Below, piece after piece: positions 8,275-16,717 of a DNA stretch of 59,350 bases. The notes below the pieces were generated by a model. It was not told the origin of the DNA, searched no databases, and was given only the letters and a program-made list of their open reading frames with translations. Position 1 is the first letter of the stretch; every line of letters begins with the position of its first letter. Origin of the DNA: an uncultured Acidimicrobiales bacterium. Lineage in GTDB: Bacteria > Actinomycetota > Acidimicrobiia > Acidimicrobiales > SZUA-35. The position numbers and the translations under genes were made by a program. Location of the stretch: NCBI GenBank assembly GCA_937997485.1, contig CALKTH010000040.1:1-59350 (forward strand), written 5' to 3'.

Positions 8275-10746
8275 ATGGCTTCTCCCTCCCGCCGCCGGGG
8301 GCTTCTCTCAGGACCCGGAAAAACCCGCAATCGGCGCCGCAACCCTCTGTGGCGTTTTCGGCGCGCGCTCTTCCTCCTCTCGCTCTTCGGCATCGGCGTG
8401 ATGATCGGCGCTGTTGCCATCCTCTCCCAGGAAGAGCTGCCAGAGCTTCGCGAGCTCGATGCCTTCGCCCAGACGAGCTATTTGTGCACCGCTGAGGTGC
8501 CCACCGGCTGTGGTCCCGACAACGCCACTGCCCAATTCACCGCGGGCGAGGACCGGGTGCTCGTGGAGTTCGAGCAGATCCCCGATGTGGTGATCGAGGC
8601 AATCATCGCCACCGAGGACGCAGACTTCTTCGATCACAAGGGTGTGGATCCGTATGGCATCGGCCGAGCGCTGGTGCGAGACATCCAGGCCCGTGAGCTA
8701 GCCCAGGGTGGTTCGACGATCACACAGCAGCTGGTCAAGATCGAGCTCGGCACGCCGGACCGCAATCTCGTGAACAAGCTCGAAGAGGCCACGCTTGCCA
8801 TCAAGCTCGAGCGAGAGCTGAGCAAGGAAGAGATCCTCACTCGCTACTTGAACATCATCTACTTCGGTCGCGGCGCCTACGGCCTGCAGTCGGCCGCGCA
8901 GAACTATTTCGACAAGAACGTGGATGAACTCGACCTCGCTGACGCCGCGCTCCTCGCTGGCCTCATTCGGGCTCCCTCCACTGCGGATCCGGCCAACGCT
9001 CCCGAAGAGGCCACTCGGCGCCGGCTCGTCACCCTCACCCGCATGGTGGATGAGGGCATGATCACGATCGACGAAGCACAGGAAGCGGCGAACCGCGATT
9101 GGTCCACGCTCATCGAGAGCCGCAATCGTCAGGGCCTTGGTGCAGTGAAGAATGCGGCGTTTGGCTCGGAGTACTTCGTGGAAGCAGTGCGGCAGCAGGT
9201 CACGGCGCTCGACTTGCCTGGCCTGCCCGATGACGCCACCTACACCTCGGGCCTGCGGATCTACACCACACTCGATCCGCAGCTGCAGATCGCCGCCTTC
9301 CAGACCGTCTCGGAACGGGACTTCACCGGTGGCTCCGAGGCTGCGGCCTCGATCGTGGCGGTCGATGAGCGAGGGTTCGTGCGCGCAATGGTCGGCGGCA
9401 CGGACTTCAGCACCTCACAGGTCAACCTCGCGCTCGGGCGAGACGGCGGCGGTTCCGGCCGTCAACCGGGCTCATCGTTCAAACCGTTCGCGCTGGCCGA
9501 AGCGATCGAGCAAGGCATCTCCGCGCGTTCGCTCTACTCCGCGCCGTTCAGCATCACGATTCCCGAAGCCAACGACGGATCGGACTGGAACGTCAGCGGC
9601 GGCGGCAGCAACGAGGGCTACCGCGATCTCGTCGACGCCCTCCGGATTTCTTCGAACGTTGTGTACGCCCAGCTGATGGTGGACCTGAAGCCGCAGTCGG
9701 TGGTGGGCATGGCCGAAAAGCTTGGCGTGCAAACGCCACTCCAGCCCGTCAACGCCCTCGTGCTCGGGTCCGGCGAGGTGTCCGTGCTCGACATGGCGGC
9801 GAGCTACTCCACGCTCATGAACCAGGGCGTTCGGTACGACCCGATTCTGATCGAGCGCATCGAACTCGATGGTCAGGTCATCTGTTGGTATCCCGTCAAT
9901 GGCGAGTGCGCGGACGCTGAAGGTCGTCAGGGCGCGATCGCGATCGACGCGTCGATCGCCAACCAAGTCACCTTCGCCATGGAGGGCGTGGTCAACGCCG
10001 GTACCGGTGGTGCCGCTCAGTTCGGCCGGCCGGCGGCAGGCAAGACTGGCACGACGCAGGACGCTCGAGACGCCTGGTTCGTTGGCTACACATGCGATCT
10101 CACGGCTGCAGTGTGGATGGGCTTCGTTGGTGCGCCGGGCGAGCCGGTGCAGACCATGCAGAACTATCGCGGACTTGACGAGGTCCACGGTGGAGACTTC
10201 CCGGCTGAGATGTGGTCGGCGTTCATGGCTCGAGCGGCTGCCCTCCCCGGCGTGCTCGGCGAGTGCAACCAGTTGCCTCAGCCCGCCGAATTCCCTGGTA
10301 TCCAGCTGAACCCGGAGTTGTCGACCACCACAACCCTCGCTCTCTGTCCACAGCCGCCGCCGACCGCGCCGGCCGCAGCACCGGCCGCTGAAGGCGAGCA
10401 GGGCGCCGAGGGTGATGAAGCAGCGCCCACAACAACCGCGCCGCCTCCGACCACCGTTCTGCCAACCAGCATCGATCCTGAGACCGGCCTGTCGGTCTTC
10501 CTCGATCCTGCCACCGGCGCGCCTTGTCGGCAGCCTGAACCTGGTGAGCTCACACCCGTCCCGACCACGGTGGCTCCCGATCCGAACGCCGACCCGGCAG
10601 CCACGGTGCTGATCGACGAAGAGGGCGACTCCCAACCGGCCAGCACGACCACGCCCACCACGGCGGCCTCCACCACTGAAGCACCAGCCACCACCGCTCA
10701 GCCTGGCAACGGCAACGGCGAAGACGGAGATGGCGCCGGAGGCTGA
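8275..10746 (+). CDS. ponA: Class A penicillin-binding protein (transglycosylase/transpeptidase)
   Basis: The 823-residue bifunctional peptidoglycan synthase has a short basic cytoplasmic tail and one membrane anchor (about 27-50). The GT51 glycosyltransferase domain is next: EDADFFDHKGVDPYGIGRA with catalytic Glu, then QGGSTITQQLVK and RYLNIIYFGRGAYG. The transpeptidase domain has SSFKPF (nucleophile Ser), SSN in RISSNVVYAQ and KTGTT in AAGKTGTTQDARDAWF. The last ~130 residues are a low-complexity Pro/Thr/Ala tail, probably periplasmic. It acts in polymerisation and crosslinking of the wall. A TAGGCT box near 8241 may be its promoter. Confidence 0.95.
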   Translation: MASPSRRRGLLSGPGKTRNRRRNPLWRFRRALFLLSLFGIGVMIGAVAILSQEELPELRELDAFAQTSYLCTAEVPTGCGPDNATAQFTAGEDRVLVEFEQIPDVVIEAIIATEDADFFDHKGVDPYGIGRALVRDIQARELAQGGSTITQQLVKIELGTPDRNLVNKLEEATLAIKLERELSKEEILTRYLNIIYFGRGAYGLQSAAQNYFDKNVDELDLADAALLAGLIRAPSTADPANAPEEATRRRLVTLTRMVDEGMITIDEAQEAANRDWSTLIESRNRQGLGAVKNAAFGSEYFVEAVRQQVTALDLPGLPDDATYTSGLRIYTTLDPQLQIAAFQTVSERDFTGGSEAAASIVAVDERGFVRAMVGGTDFSTSQVNLALGRDGGGSGRQPGSSFKPFALAEAIEQGISARSLYSAPFSITIPEANDGSDWNVSGGGSNEGYRDLVDALRISSNVVYAQLMVDLKPQSVVGMAEKLGVQTPLQPVNALVLGSGEVSVLDMAASYSTLMNQGVRYDPILIERIELDGQVICWYPVNGECADAEGRQGAIAIDASIANQVTFAMEGVVNAGTGGAAQFGRPAAGKTGTTQDARDAWFVGYTCDLTAAVWMGFVGAPGEPVQTMQNYRGLDEVHGGDFPAEMWSAFMARAAALPGVLGECNQLPQPAEFPGIQLNPELSTTTTLALCPQPPPTAPAAAPAAEGEQGAEGDEAAPTTTAPPPTTVLPTSIDPETGLSVFLDPATGAPCRQPEPGELTPVPTTVAPDPNADPAATVLIDEEGDSQPASTTTPTTAASTTEAPATTAQPGNGNGEDGDGAGG

Positions 10747-10812
10747 CGGCTTGTGGCTGACCCCACGTGACTCGCGCCCGCCCGTTCTCCGTCACCGAAT
10801 TGCAGATCTCAC

Positions 10813-10827
10813 GTACCTGAGAGGTAC
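10813..10827. repeat. Perfect short palindrome in ponA-GNAT intergenic region
   Basis: GTACCT-GAG-AGGTAC is a perfect 6-bp inverted repeat around a 3-nt spacer, 74 bases upstream of the GNAT gene at 10901. It could be a regulator site or a small hairpin; nothing else is recognisable in the 10747-10900 gap. Confidence 0.3.
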
Positions 10828-10900
10828 ATGAGCGCGGACAAAGTGGTGGTGCGGACGATATTTCGCACCGCGAGACGGTGGATCTGCTTTGCTGCATGAC

Positions 10901-11614
10901 ATGTCAGACCTGCTGCGTGTCGTGAACGAACTCGGACAACCCGTCGGGCACGACGTCGAGCTCGAGCTCCCGGTGGCGCGGCCTGCTCGATCCGTCATGG
11001 AAGGACAGTGGGCGCGCCTGGAACCATTGGATCTGGATCGCCACGGTGCCGACCTCTTTGCCACCTATTCCGCTGCCTCGGCGGAGGCGTGGACGTATCT
11101 GCCCTACGGCCCATTCACAGATGAGGCGGTGTTTCGGGAGTGGCTCGGGGGGATGGTGGGTCTCGACGATCCCATGTTCTTCGTCGTTTTGGTCCAAGGC
11201 CGGGCGGTCGGTGTTGCTAGCTACTTGAGGGTCACACCGTGGGCGGCGTCGATCGAGGTCGGCCACATCCACTTCAGTCCAGCGCTGCAGCGCACACCGG
11301 CCGCAACCGAGGCCATGGCCTTGATGATGGGCCACGTGTTCGACCTCGGCTATCGGCGCTATGAGTGGAAGTGCGACGCGCTCAATGGACCGTCACGAGC
11401 GGCCGCTTCTCGACTCGGGTTCTCTTTCGAAGGAATCTTCCGTCAGGCGACGATGTACAAGGGGCGCAACCGAGACACGGCCTGGTTCTCGATCCTGGAC
11501 TCCGAGTGGCCCGCCCAGAAGGCCGCGTTTGATCGGTGGCTCGACCCGTTGAACTTTGACGAGTCCGGCGAGCAGCGCTTGCCTCTTCGCCTCGCTGACT
11601 CAGGCGTCGGCTGA
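10901..11614 (+). CDS. GNAT family acetyltransferase (RimJ/RimL-like)
   Basis: The 237-residue protein resembles the RimJ/RimL branch: RLEPLDLDRHGADLF at the start, EVGHIHFSPALQRTPAATEAM as the acetyl-CoA binding segment, and the C-terminal CDALNGPSRAAASRLGF followed by GIFRQATMYKGRNRDTAWFS. Such enzymes usually acetylate protein N-termini or small amines; the substrate here is unknown. I chose ATG 10901 over an in-frame TTG at 10889. Its 3' end overlaps the convergent zinc-ribbon gene by 15 bases. Confidence 0.85.
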   Translation: MSDLLRVVNELGQPVGHDVELELPVARPARSVMEGQWARLEPLDLDRHGADLFATYSAASAEAWTYLPYGPFTDEAVFREWLGGMVGLDDPMFFVVLVQGRAVGVASYLRVTPWAASIEVGHIHFSPALQRTPAATEAMALMMGHVFDLGYRRYEWKCDALNGPSRAAASRLGFSFEGIFRQATMYKGRNRDTAWFSILDSEWPAQKAAFDRWLDPLNFDESGEQRLPLRLADSGVG

Positions 11615-11818
11615 CTGGCCTTCGGCCTCCTCCACGCTTTGGTGCGGGTAGTGGAGCACGCAGGCGTCGCACCACTGCTCGGTCTCAGCGACTGGAGTGA
11701 CGCTGCCCTCGGAGTCCCACGCTTCGGGCGTGACGTACACGCGCCGCACCTCGGTGGTCTTGCCATCGTCGCTTCCGCAGCTCTCACAGGTCACGCAGCG
11801 ACCGTAGCTCTTCGCCAT
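11600..11818 (-). CDS. Small zinc-ribbon hypothetical protein
   Basis: The 72-residue product begins at ATG 11818 and carries CVTCESCG and, 37 residues on, CDACVLHYPHQ, so four or more Cys could bind one zinc. The pattern resembles small zinc ribbons of unknown role. It converges with the GNAT gene at 10901-11614, overlapping 15 bases. I do not recognise a family. Confidence 0.6.
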   Translation of the reverse strand: MAKSYGRCVTCESCGSDDGKTTEVRRVYVTPEAWDSEGSVTPVAETEQWCDACVLHYPHQSVEEAEGQSADA

Positions 11819-11881
11819 GGCGCGGTCAGTTCTGCCACTCCACCGAACGCTGAGGCGTGTGGTGAACGGGGGCCTGGCTTT

Positions 11882-11925
11882 CCTGGGTGGAAAATTCACA
11901 CTCGGGTGTGAATTTCTTGCCCACG
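11882..11925. repeat. Dispersed palindrome, copy 1
   Basis: A core of ATTCACAC-TCGG-GTGTGAAT (perfect 8-bp arms) lies inside weaker outer arms TGGGTGGAAA / TTCTTGCCCA. It belongs to the same family as 12482-12529 and 56001-56051. It lies upstream of the GNAT gene at 11983, in the gap after the divergent zinc-ribbon gene. Confidence 0.7.
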
Positions 11926-11982
11926 ATGTGTGTGCTCAAGGATCTCCGGGTCATGCCCGTCTACGACGCCTTACGGTGGAGC

Positions 11983-12450
11983 ATGATTGACGTTCGCCTC
12001 GCCGCCACCTCCGACATCGAGGACTTGATCGAGCTGGAGTCGGCGCTCTTTGCCGAAGACGCCGGGCAACACGATCCTCACGCAGACATCACCTGGCCTG
12101 AGCGGGAGGGCAGGAAGGACTTTGAGGACCTTGTGGCCTCGCCCGACTCGGTGCTGCTCGTTGCGACGATGGCGGGAAAGGCGGTTGGTTTCCTCGTTGG
12201 CTACGCAGCTCACTCCTCGTCCACTCGCCAGCCGATTCAGTACGCCGTGCTTCGGTCGCTCTATGTCTCCCCAGATGTTCGGCGAGGAGGGTTGGCTCAG
12301 TCGCTGATCGATGTGTTCCTGACGTGGGCCCGGGAGCGCGGGTGTGCTGAAGCGCACGTGGATCACTACGAGGCGAACGCAGGCGCCGGTGCGCTCTACG
12401 AGGGGCTCGGGTTCCGACCTCGCAGCATTGCTCGCACCCTTGCGCTCTGA
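11983..12450 (+). CDS. GNAT family N-acetyltransferase
   Basis: The 155-residue single-domain GNAT shows LRSLYVSPDVRRGGLAQSLI (acetyl-CoA loop) and EANAGAGALYEGLGFRPRS at the end. The substrate is unknown. The start is ATG 11983, only 5 nt after TACGGT (11972-11977), so a leaderless mRNA is likely; longer in-frame starts would run into the palindrome. The gene is sandwiched between two copies of the same dispersed palindrome about 600 bases apart, in the same orientation. Confidence 0.83.
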   Translation: MIDVRLAATSDIEDLIELESALFAEDAGQHDPHADITWPEREGRKDFEDLVASPDSVLLVATMAGKAVGFLVGYAAHSSSTRQPIQYAVLRSLYVSPDVRRGGLAQSLIDVFLTWARERGCAEAHVDHYEANAGAGALYEGLGFRPRSIARTLAL

Positions 12451-12481
12451 CACCCGATCTCTGAGCCCGACATCCAGGACG

Positions 12482-12529
12482 TCCTGGGTGGAAAACGCAC
12501 ACCCGGATGTGAATTTTCCACCCAAGAAA
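12482..12529. repeat. Dispersed palindrome, copy 2
   Basis: TGGGTGGAAAA and TTTTCCACCCA form a perfect 11-bp outer stem around an inner CACA/TGTG pairing and a CCGG centre; the right flank continues AGAAA. It lies between the GNAT gene and the oxygenase operon. Confidence 0.75.
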
Positions 12530-12618
12530 CGCCAGCCACGTACACGGCGAAGGCTGCGAGCGGTGGCCGAGGTCTCGGGCTCGATGGGGGAGTGGCGAGC
12601 GTCGTACACTCCGCCAAC

Positions 12619-13488
12619 GTGACGGTCACTGATCAGCGCTGTACCGACCCGGTCGTGCTCAACCTCTGGCATCCGATCGCGGCGGTGCTCGAGCTGGAGC
12701 CGGGCGGCGAGCACCGCAGCCGCTTGCTGGGCGCGCACCTCACCTATGGCATTACGTCCGTTGGCGACCTTTGGGCCTCAGCGGACGGCCAAGAGCTTCC
12801 GGTCATCGAGCGCTACGGCTACCTCTGGACGAGCCTCGGCAGTCCCGAAGGAGGAGACTCGCTCGGCATCCCCTTTGAGATCCCGGAGGCGCACGAGCCC
12901 GACCGCCGCAACATGAACGCCGGCAGTTTCCAAGTGGCCACGTCGGCCCCACGAGCCATCGAGAACTTCCTGGACATGGGCCACTTCCCGTATGTCCACA
13001 CCGACCTACTCGGCGTGGAGCCACATACCGAGGTCGCCGACTACCAGGTCGACATTCATGACGGCGAGATCTGGGCCACGGATTGTCTCTTCTTCCAACC
13101 CGTGGCAGCCGCCAGCGCCACTGGCGGCCAAATCAGCGAGTACACGTATCGAGTGCCGCACCCGTTTTGCGTCATGCTCTACAAGAACGTGCCGACCGAT
13201 CCGTCTCGTCGAGACGTCATCGCCATCTTCGTGCAGGCCATGACCGAGGAAACGGTCAGAGTTCACAACTTCTATTCCATGGTGGATGAGACCACGAGTG
13301 ACAACGGTCTGCGGCGCTTCCAGCAAGTGATTTTCTCTCAGGACAAGCCGATCCTCGAGAACCAGCGCCCGACCAAACTTCCGCTTGATCCCCGTGTGGA
13401 AACCCCGATCCGAGCCGACCAGAGCGCCATCGTCTACCGACGCTGGCTCACCGAACTCGGACTTACCTACGCAGTGATCCCGGCATGA
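12619..13488 (+). CDS. Rieske-type oxygenase catalytic subunit lacking the Rieske cluster
   Basis: The 289-residue protein has the mononuclear iron site of Rieske oxygenase alpha subunits: N116-x2-D119-x2-H122-x4-H127 in ENFLDMGHFPYVHTD, and the third ligand probably D242 in SQDKPILENQ. The N-terminus keeps the edges of a Rieske fold (LNLWHPIAAVLEL, then LPVIERYGYLWTSLG), but the central part with the CxH...CxxH ligands is deleted. Electrons must therefore come from another protein, most likely the Rieske-reductase encoded next, whose ATG overlaps this stop (ATGA). I chose GTG 12619, 8 nt after TACACT (12605-12610); GTG 12592 is an alternative. The substrate is unknown. Confidence 0.82.
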   Translation: MTVTDQRCTDPVVLNLWHPIAAVLELEPGGEHRSRLLGAHLTYGITSVGDLWASADGQELPVIERYGYLWTSLGSPEGGDSLGIPFEIPEAHEPDRRNMNAGSFQVATSAPRAIENFLDMGHFPYVHTDLLGVEPHTEVADYQVDIHDGEIWATDCLFFQPVAAASATGGQISEYTYRVPHPFCVMLYKNVPTDPSRRDVIAIFVQAMTEETVRVHNFYSMVDETTSDNGLRRFQQVIFSQDKPILENQRPTKLPLDPRVETPIRADQSAIVYRRWLTELGLTYAVIPA

Positions 13489-15272
13489 CCGAGTCTGGAT
13501 CGTTCGGCGGAGAAGACGTGGCGCAGCGTTGGTTCCCGGTGGCCGCCAGTTCCGACGCGCCGTTTCGTCACGTCGCTCAGGCCAAGCTGCTCGGTCGCGA
13601 GTACGCGATCTGGCGTGCTGACGATGGCTACGTGAACGCCTGGGAGAACCGCTGCCTGCACCGGGGTGTACGGCTCTCGATCGGACAGAACGAGGGCACT
13701 GAATTGCGCTGCACGTACCACGGCTGGCGCTACAGCAGCCGCAGCGGAGGCTGCACCTACATCCCGGCTCACCCCGCCGACGCGCCAGCACAAACCATCT
13801 GCAACCAGACCTACCGGTGCGAGGAACGCCACGGCTTGATCTGGGTGACGGAGGCAGGCACGGGAGAGCTGCCCCGCCACGCGGCCTTCGGGAGCAGCAC
13901 ATCCGAAGATGCTTCGCTTGCCTTGCGGGCCTTGCCCCTCAACGCGCCAGCGAGCCTCGTGCTGGAGATGCTCGAGGCCTATCCCGCCCACACCGCCGCC
14001 GAAGCGACCGGTTCACACTCTTTCCAGTTCCAGGTCGCGGACGGCGACGGCGGCGGAGTGGTGGCGTTCGTTCAACCGGTAGATGAGGCGCATTGCGTCA
14101 TCCGGCCGGTCTTGGTGGATGCCCCACCCGATTCCCGACGCCTCGAGGTGCTTCGCAGCGAAGCGCTGATCCTCAACCGATTCCGAGAAGTCGTGGAGCA
14201 AGAGGCGGCCTCGCGTCCCTCCACCCCAGTGATCGAGCGAGACATCCTTCCGGTGCTTGGCCGAGCGGCAAGTGAGACGTCCGTTTCGTTCGCACCCAGC
14301 CAATCTCGAACAGAGCTCCGAGTCGTCGTGACAACGAAGACACCTGTTGCCGATGGCGTCATGTCCTTCGAGTTCGCGCCCATTGCCACGCCGGGCGAAC
14401 CCGCGGTGCTCCCCACCGCTCAGCCTGGCGCCCACATCGATGTGCAGCTGCCCAATGGACTCATCAGGCAGTACTCCCTCACGAACCGTTCCGGTGACCA
14501 GGAGCGCTACGTCATCGGAGTGAAACTCGAGCCGGAATCCACTGGCGGATCGACGTGCCTGCATGAGACCGTGCGGGAGGGCGACGTGTTGGCCATCTCT
14601 GCTCCCCGCAACAACTTTCCCCTTCGTCGCAGTGCGACTCGCACCATTCTCATCGCAGGCGGGATCGGCCTCACGCCGCTCCTCGCCATGGCGGAAACCC
14701 TGCACGCTGCTGGGCAGCCGTTCGAGTTTCACTGCTTCGCTCGTTCGCAGGCGCATCTGCCCTTTGCCTCGCGTCTCGAAGCGATGGGAGCGTCGGTCAC
14801 CACACACCTTGGGCTCGATCCGAGCCAGACAGCGCGGGCAATCGAGCAGGCACTCGGCCGCCATGAGCCTGCTGCTCACGTCTATCTCTGTGGGCCTGCT
14901 CCGATGCTCGATGCTGCGCAGCAGATCGCCGCCGATAGCGACTGGCCCGAAGACGCAGTGCACTTCGAGTACTTCGCCAACACGAACGAGGTCGATCGCA
15001 GCTCGTCGTTCGAGATCAGCTTGGCCCGCTCATCGCTCACGCTTTCCGTTGGTCCTGGCGAGACGATTCTCGACGTCCTTCGCAGCAACGGTGTGCCGCT
15101 CGATGCCTCTTGTCAGCAGGGCGCGTGCGGCACGTGCGTTGTCGAACTGCTCGACGGCGAGCCGCAACACCAAGACGTGCATCTCAAGCCCAGCGAGCGC
15201 GCCGCGGGGGACCGGATCATCACCTGCGTGTCTCGCGCCGCGGCGGGCGAGCGACTGGTGCTGGACATCTGA
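13485..15272 (+). CDS. Rieske - FAD/NAD reductase - 2Fe-2S ferredoxin fusion
   Basis: The 595-residue fusion begins with a Rieske domain (1-125) with ligands C57-x-H59 and C76-x2-H79 (CLHRG, CTYHGW). A region at about 135-275 looks like an oxygenase catalytic domain that has lost its iron ligands. Then comes a phthalate-dioxygenase-reductase-like module (about 285-500: FMN/FAD motif RQYSLTNRSG, nucleotide motif AGGIGLTPLLAMAE, YLCGPAPML) and a C-terminal plant-type ferredoxin (CQQGACGTC plus a distal Cys near IITC). Electrons would flow NAD(P)H - flavin - ferredoxin - Rieske - iron of the partner subunit. It is coupled to the genes on both sides (ATGA, TGATG). Confidence 0.87.
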   Translation: MTESGSFGGEDVAQRWFPVAASSDAPFRHVAQAKLLGREYAIWRADDGYVNAWENRCLHRGVRLSIGQNEGTELRCTYHGWRYSSRSGGCTYIPAHPADAPAQTICNQTYRCEERHGLIWVTEAGTGELPRHAAFGSSTSEDASLALRALPLNAPASLVLEMLEAYPAHTAAEATGSHSFQFQVADGDGGGVVAFVQPVDEAHCVIRPVLVDAPPDSRRLEVLRSEALILNRFREVVEQEAASRPSTPVIERDILPVLGRAASETSVSFAPSQSRTELRVVVTTKTPVADGVMSFEFAPIATPGEPAVLPTAQPGAHIDVQLPNGLIRQYSLTNRSGDQERYVIGVKLEPESTGGSTCLHETVREGDVLAISAPRNNFPLRRSATRTILIAGGIGLTPLLAMAETLHAAGQPFEFHCFARSQAHLPFASRLEAMGASVTTHLGLDPSQTARAIEQALGRHEPAAHVYLCGPAPMLDAAQQIAADSDWPEDAVHFEYFANTNEVDRSSSFEISLARSSLTLSVGPGETILDVLRSNGVPLDASCQQGACGTCVVELLDGEPQHQDVHLKPSERAAGDRIITCVSRAAAGERLVLDI

Positions 15273-15925
15273 TGGCCCTCACGCTCTACAGCTACGACCT
15301 CTCGGTGAACTGCTACAAGCAGCGCCTGCTGATGTCGATCCTCGGCCTCGACTACGAGACGGTGCTGGTCGACTTCTTCCCCGGCCTCGAACACAAAGGT
15401 GAAGCGTTCAAGGCGATCAACCCGCTCGGACACATTCCGGTGTTGATCGATCGCCCCGACGATGGCGACGGAGACGACTTCGTGCTCCGAGATGCGCACG
15501 CCATCCTCGTGTACCTCGCGGCGCAGTACGACGAGAGTGGTCAGTGGTATCCCACGACCAACGCCCGATTGCTGGGTGAGGTGAGTCAGTGGATGCTCTT
15601 TGCTGAGGGGACGACGAATACGGCTTCGGCCGCCAGGCTTCACGACAACCTTGGCTACGACTTCAACATCGACGAGGTTCGGGCCGGCGCTCACCGGCTG
15701 TTCCGTGTGCTCGACGAGCATCTCTGGTTCCGAGAACAAGAGGGTCAGGAGTGGGTGTGTTCGGCGAGCCATCCGACCATCGCCGACCTCGCGATCTTCC
15801 CCGACGTGATCCTCTCGGAAGAGGGAGGGATCTCCCGGCTCGATTATCCCGCCTTACGCCGGTGGACTGATCGAGTGCGGCGCCTCGATGGCTTCGTGCT
15901 CATGCCCGGCATCCAGCCCGTCTGA
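15272..15925 (+). CDS. Glutathione S-transferase family protein
   Basis: The 217-residue protein has an N-terminal thioredoxin-like domain (LYSYDLSVNCYKQRLLMSIL; NPLGHIPVLID with the cis-Pro; then RDAHAILVYLA) and an all-helical C-terminal domain ending SHPTIADLAIFPDV. Its ATG overlaps the TGA of the Rieske-reductase (TGATG), making it the third gene of the oxygenase operon. It may process the oxygenase product or a thiol adduct. Few actinobacteria make glutathione, so the thiol used is uncertain. Confidence 0.87.
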   Translation: MALTLYSYDLSVNCYKQRLLMSILGLDYETVLVDFFPGLEHKGEAFKAINPLGHIPVLIDRPDDGDGDDFVLRDAHAILVYLAAQYDESGQWYPTTNARLLGEVSQWMLFAEGTTNTASAARLHDNLGYDFNIDEVRAGAHRLFRVLDEHLWFREQEGQEWVCSASHPTIADLAIFPDVILSEEGGISRLDYPALRRWTDRVRRLDGFVLMPGIQPV

Positions 15926-16081
15926 GGGTGCGGGCGAGCGCTCGCTCGAGCGCCGGTGGACGTTGTCTGGCGCGTACCAAAACGGTCGCGGCTTAGATCG
16001 CGGGCACGACCAGGTAGCCATGAGGAACGCGAGGAGCGTTGTGGTCGTCCAACCGAGATCGTGGAATCGGAGAGCCCGTTC

Positions 16082-16113
16082 TTGACGAATGATCGAAAAG
16101 AATGGATCATTCG
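16082..16113 (+). promoter_or_regulatory. Promoter with overlapping operator-like palindrome
   Basis: CGAATGATC (16086-16094) and GATCATTCG (16105-16113) are perfect 9-bp inverted arms with a 10-nt spacer. They overlap a TTGACG -35 (16082-16087) and a possible -10, GATCAT, 17 nt on. The regulator's ATG follows at 16118. This is a good candidate site for autoregulation by the regulator just downstream. Confidence 0.6.
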
Positions 16114-16117
16114 AACA

Positions 16118-16717
16118 ATGTCGATCAATGAGCCGCCCATGGTCCCCGACTACGACCTCGCTGATGAGGTGATGGCCGACACGCCAGAGCAACTGAAGGC
16201 CGTCACCGATGCCACTCGTAGCCGCATTCTCGATCTGGTGATGGAGCGAGCGGCCACGGTCACGGAGTTGGCTGACGCCCTCGACCGACCGAAGAGTTCG
16301 GTGGCCTATCACGTGAACCTGCTGTGCGAGGTGGGGATGCTCCAGGTGGTGCGCACCCGCAAAGTCCGTGCCATCGAGGAGCGGTTTTACGGCCGAACCG
16401 GACGCACGATCGTGTTCGGCGACGGGAAGGGGAGTGGCACGCCCATGCGACGAAAGGGCTTCCTGGCCGAAGCCCACGCCGAGGCGCCCTTCGATGGCGA
16501 GTATCTCGCCACGCTTCGCCATGCCCGGATCGCCGAGGAGCATGCGAATGAGTTCTTCCGACGGGTGAGTGAGCTGGCCACCGAATTCACTCGCCTACCT
16601 CGCAGCGGCGACACCATGATGGGCTTCGTCGCTGCCGTGTATCCCACCGACCACCCCTCACTACCACCCGCCGACGGAGAGGCCCCGACCGAGCCGGAAG
16701 CAGAGGCCGCACCATGA
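16118..16717 (+). CDS. ArsR-type winged-helix transcriptional regulator
   Basis: The 199-residue protein has an ArsR-like winged helix near residues 15-80: TPEQLKAVTDATRSRILDLV, then TVTELADALDRPKSSVAYHVNLL and the wing VVRTRKVRAIEERFYG. The C-terminal half is helical and may bind a ligand or dimerise; no metal-binding Cys cluster is seen. It overlaps the MFS gene by 4 bases (ATGA), so it probably controls that exporter, and a palindrome overlaps its own promoter. The start ATG 16118 lies right after the promoter; no ribosome-binding site is visible. Confidence 0.82.
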   Translation: MSINEPPMVPDYDLADEVMADTPEQLKAVTDATRSRILDLVMERAATVTELADALDRPKSSVAYHVNLLCEVGMLQVVRTRKVRAIEERFYGRTGRTIVFGDGKGSGTPMRRKGFLAEAHAEAPFDGEYLATLRHARIAEEHANEFFRRVSELATEFTRLPRSGDTMMGFVAAVYPTDHPSLPPADGEAPTEPEAEAAP

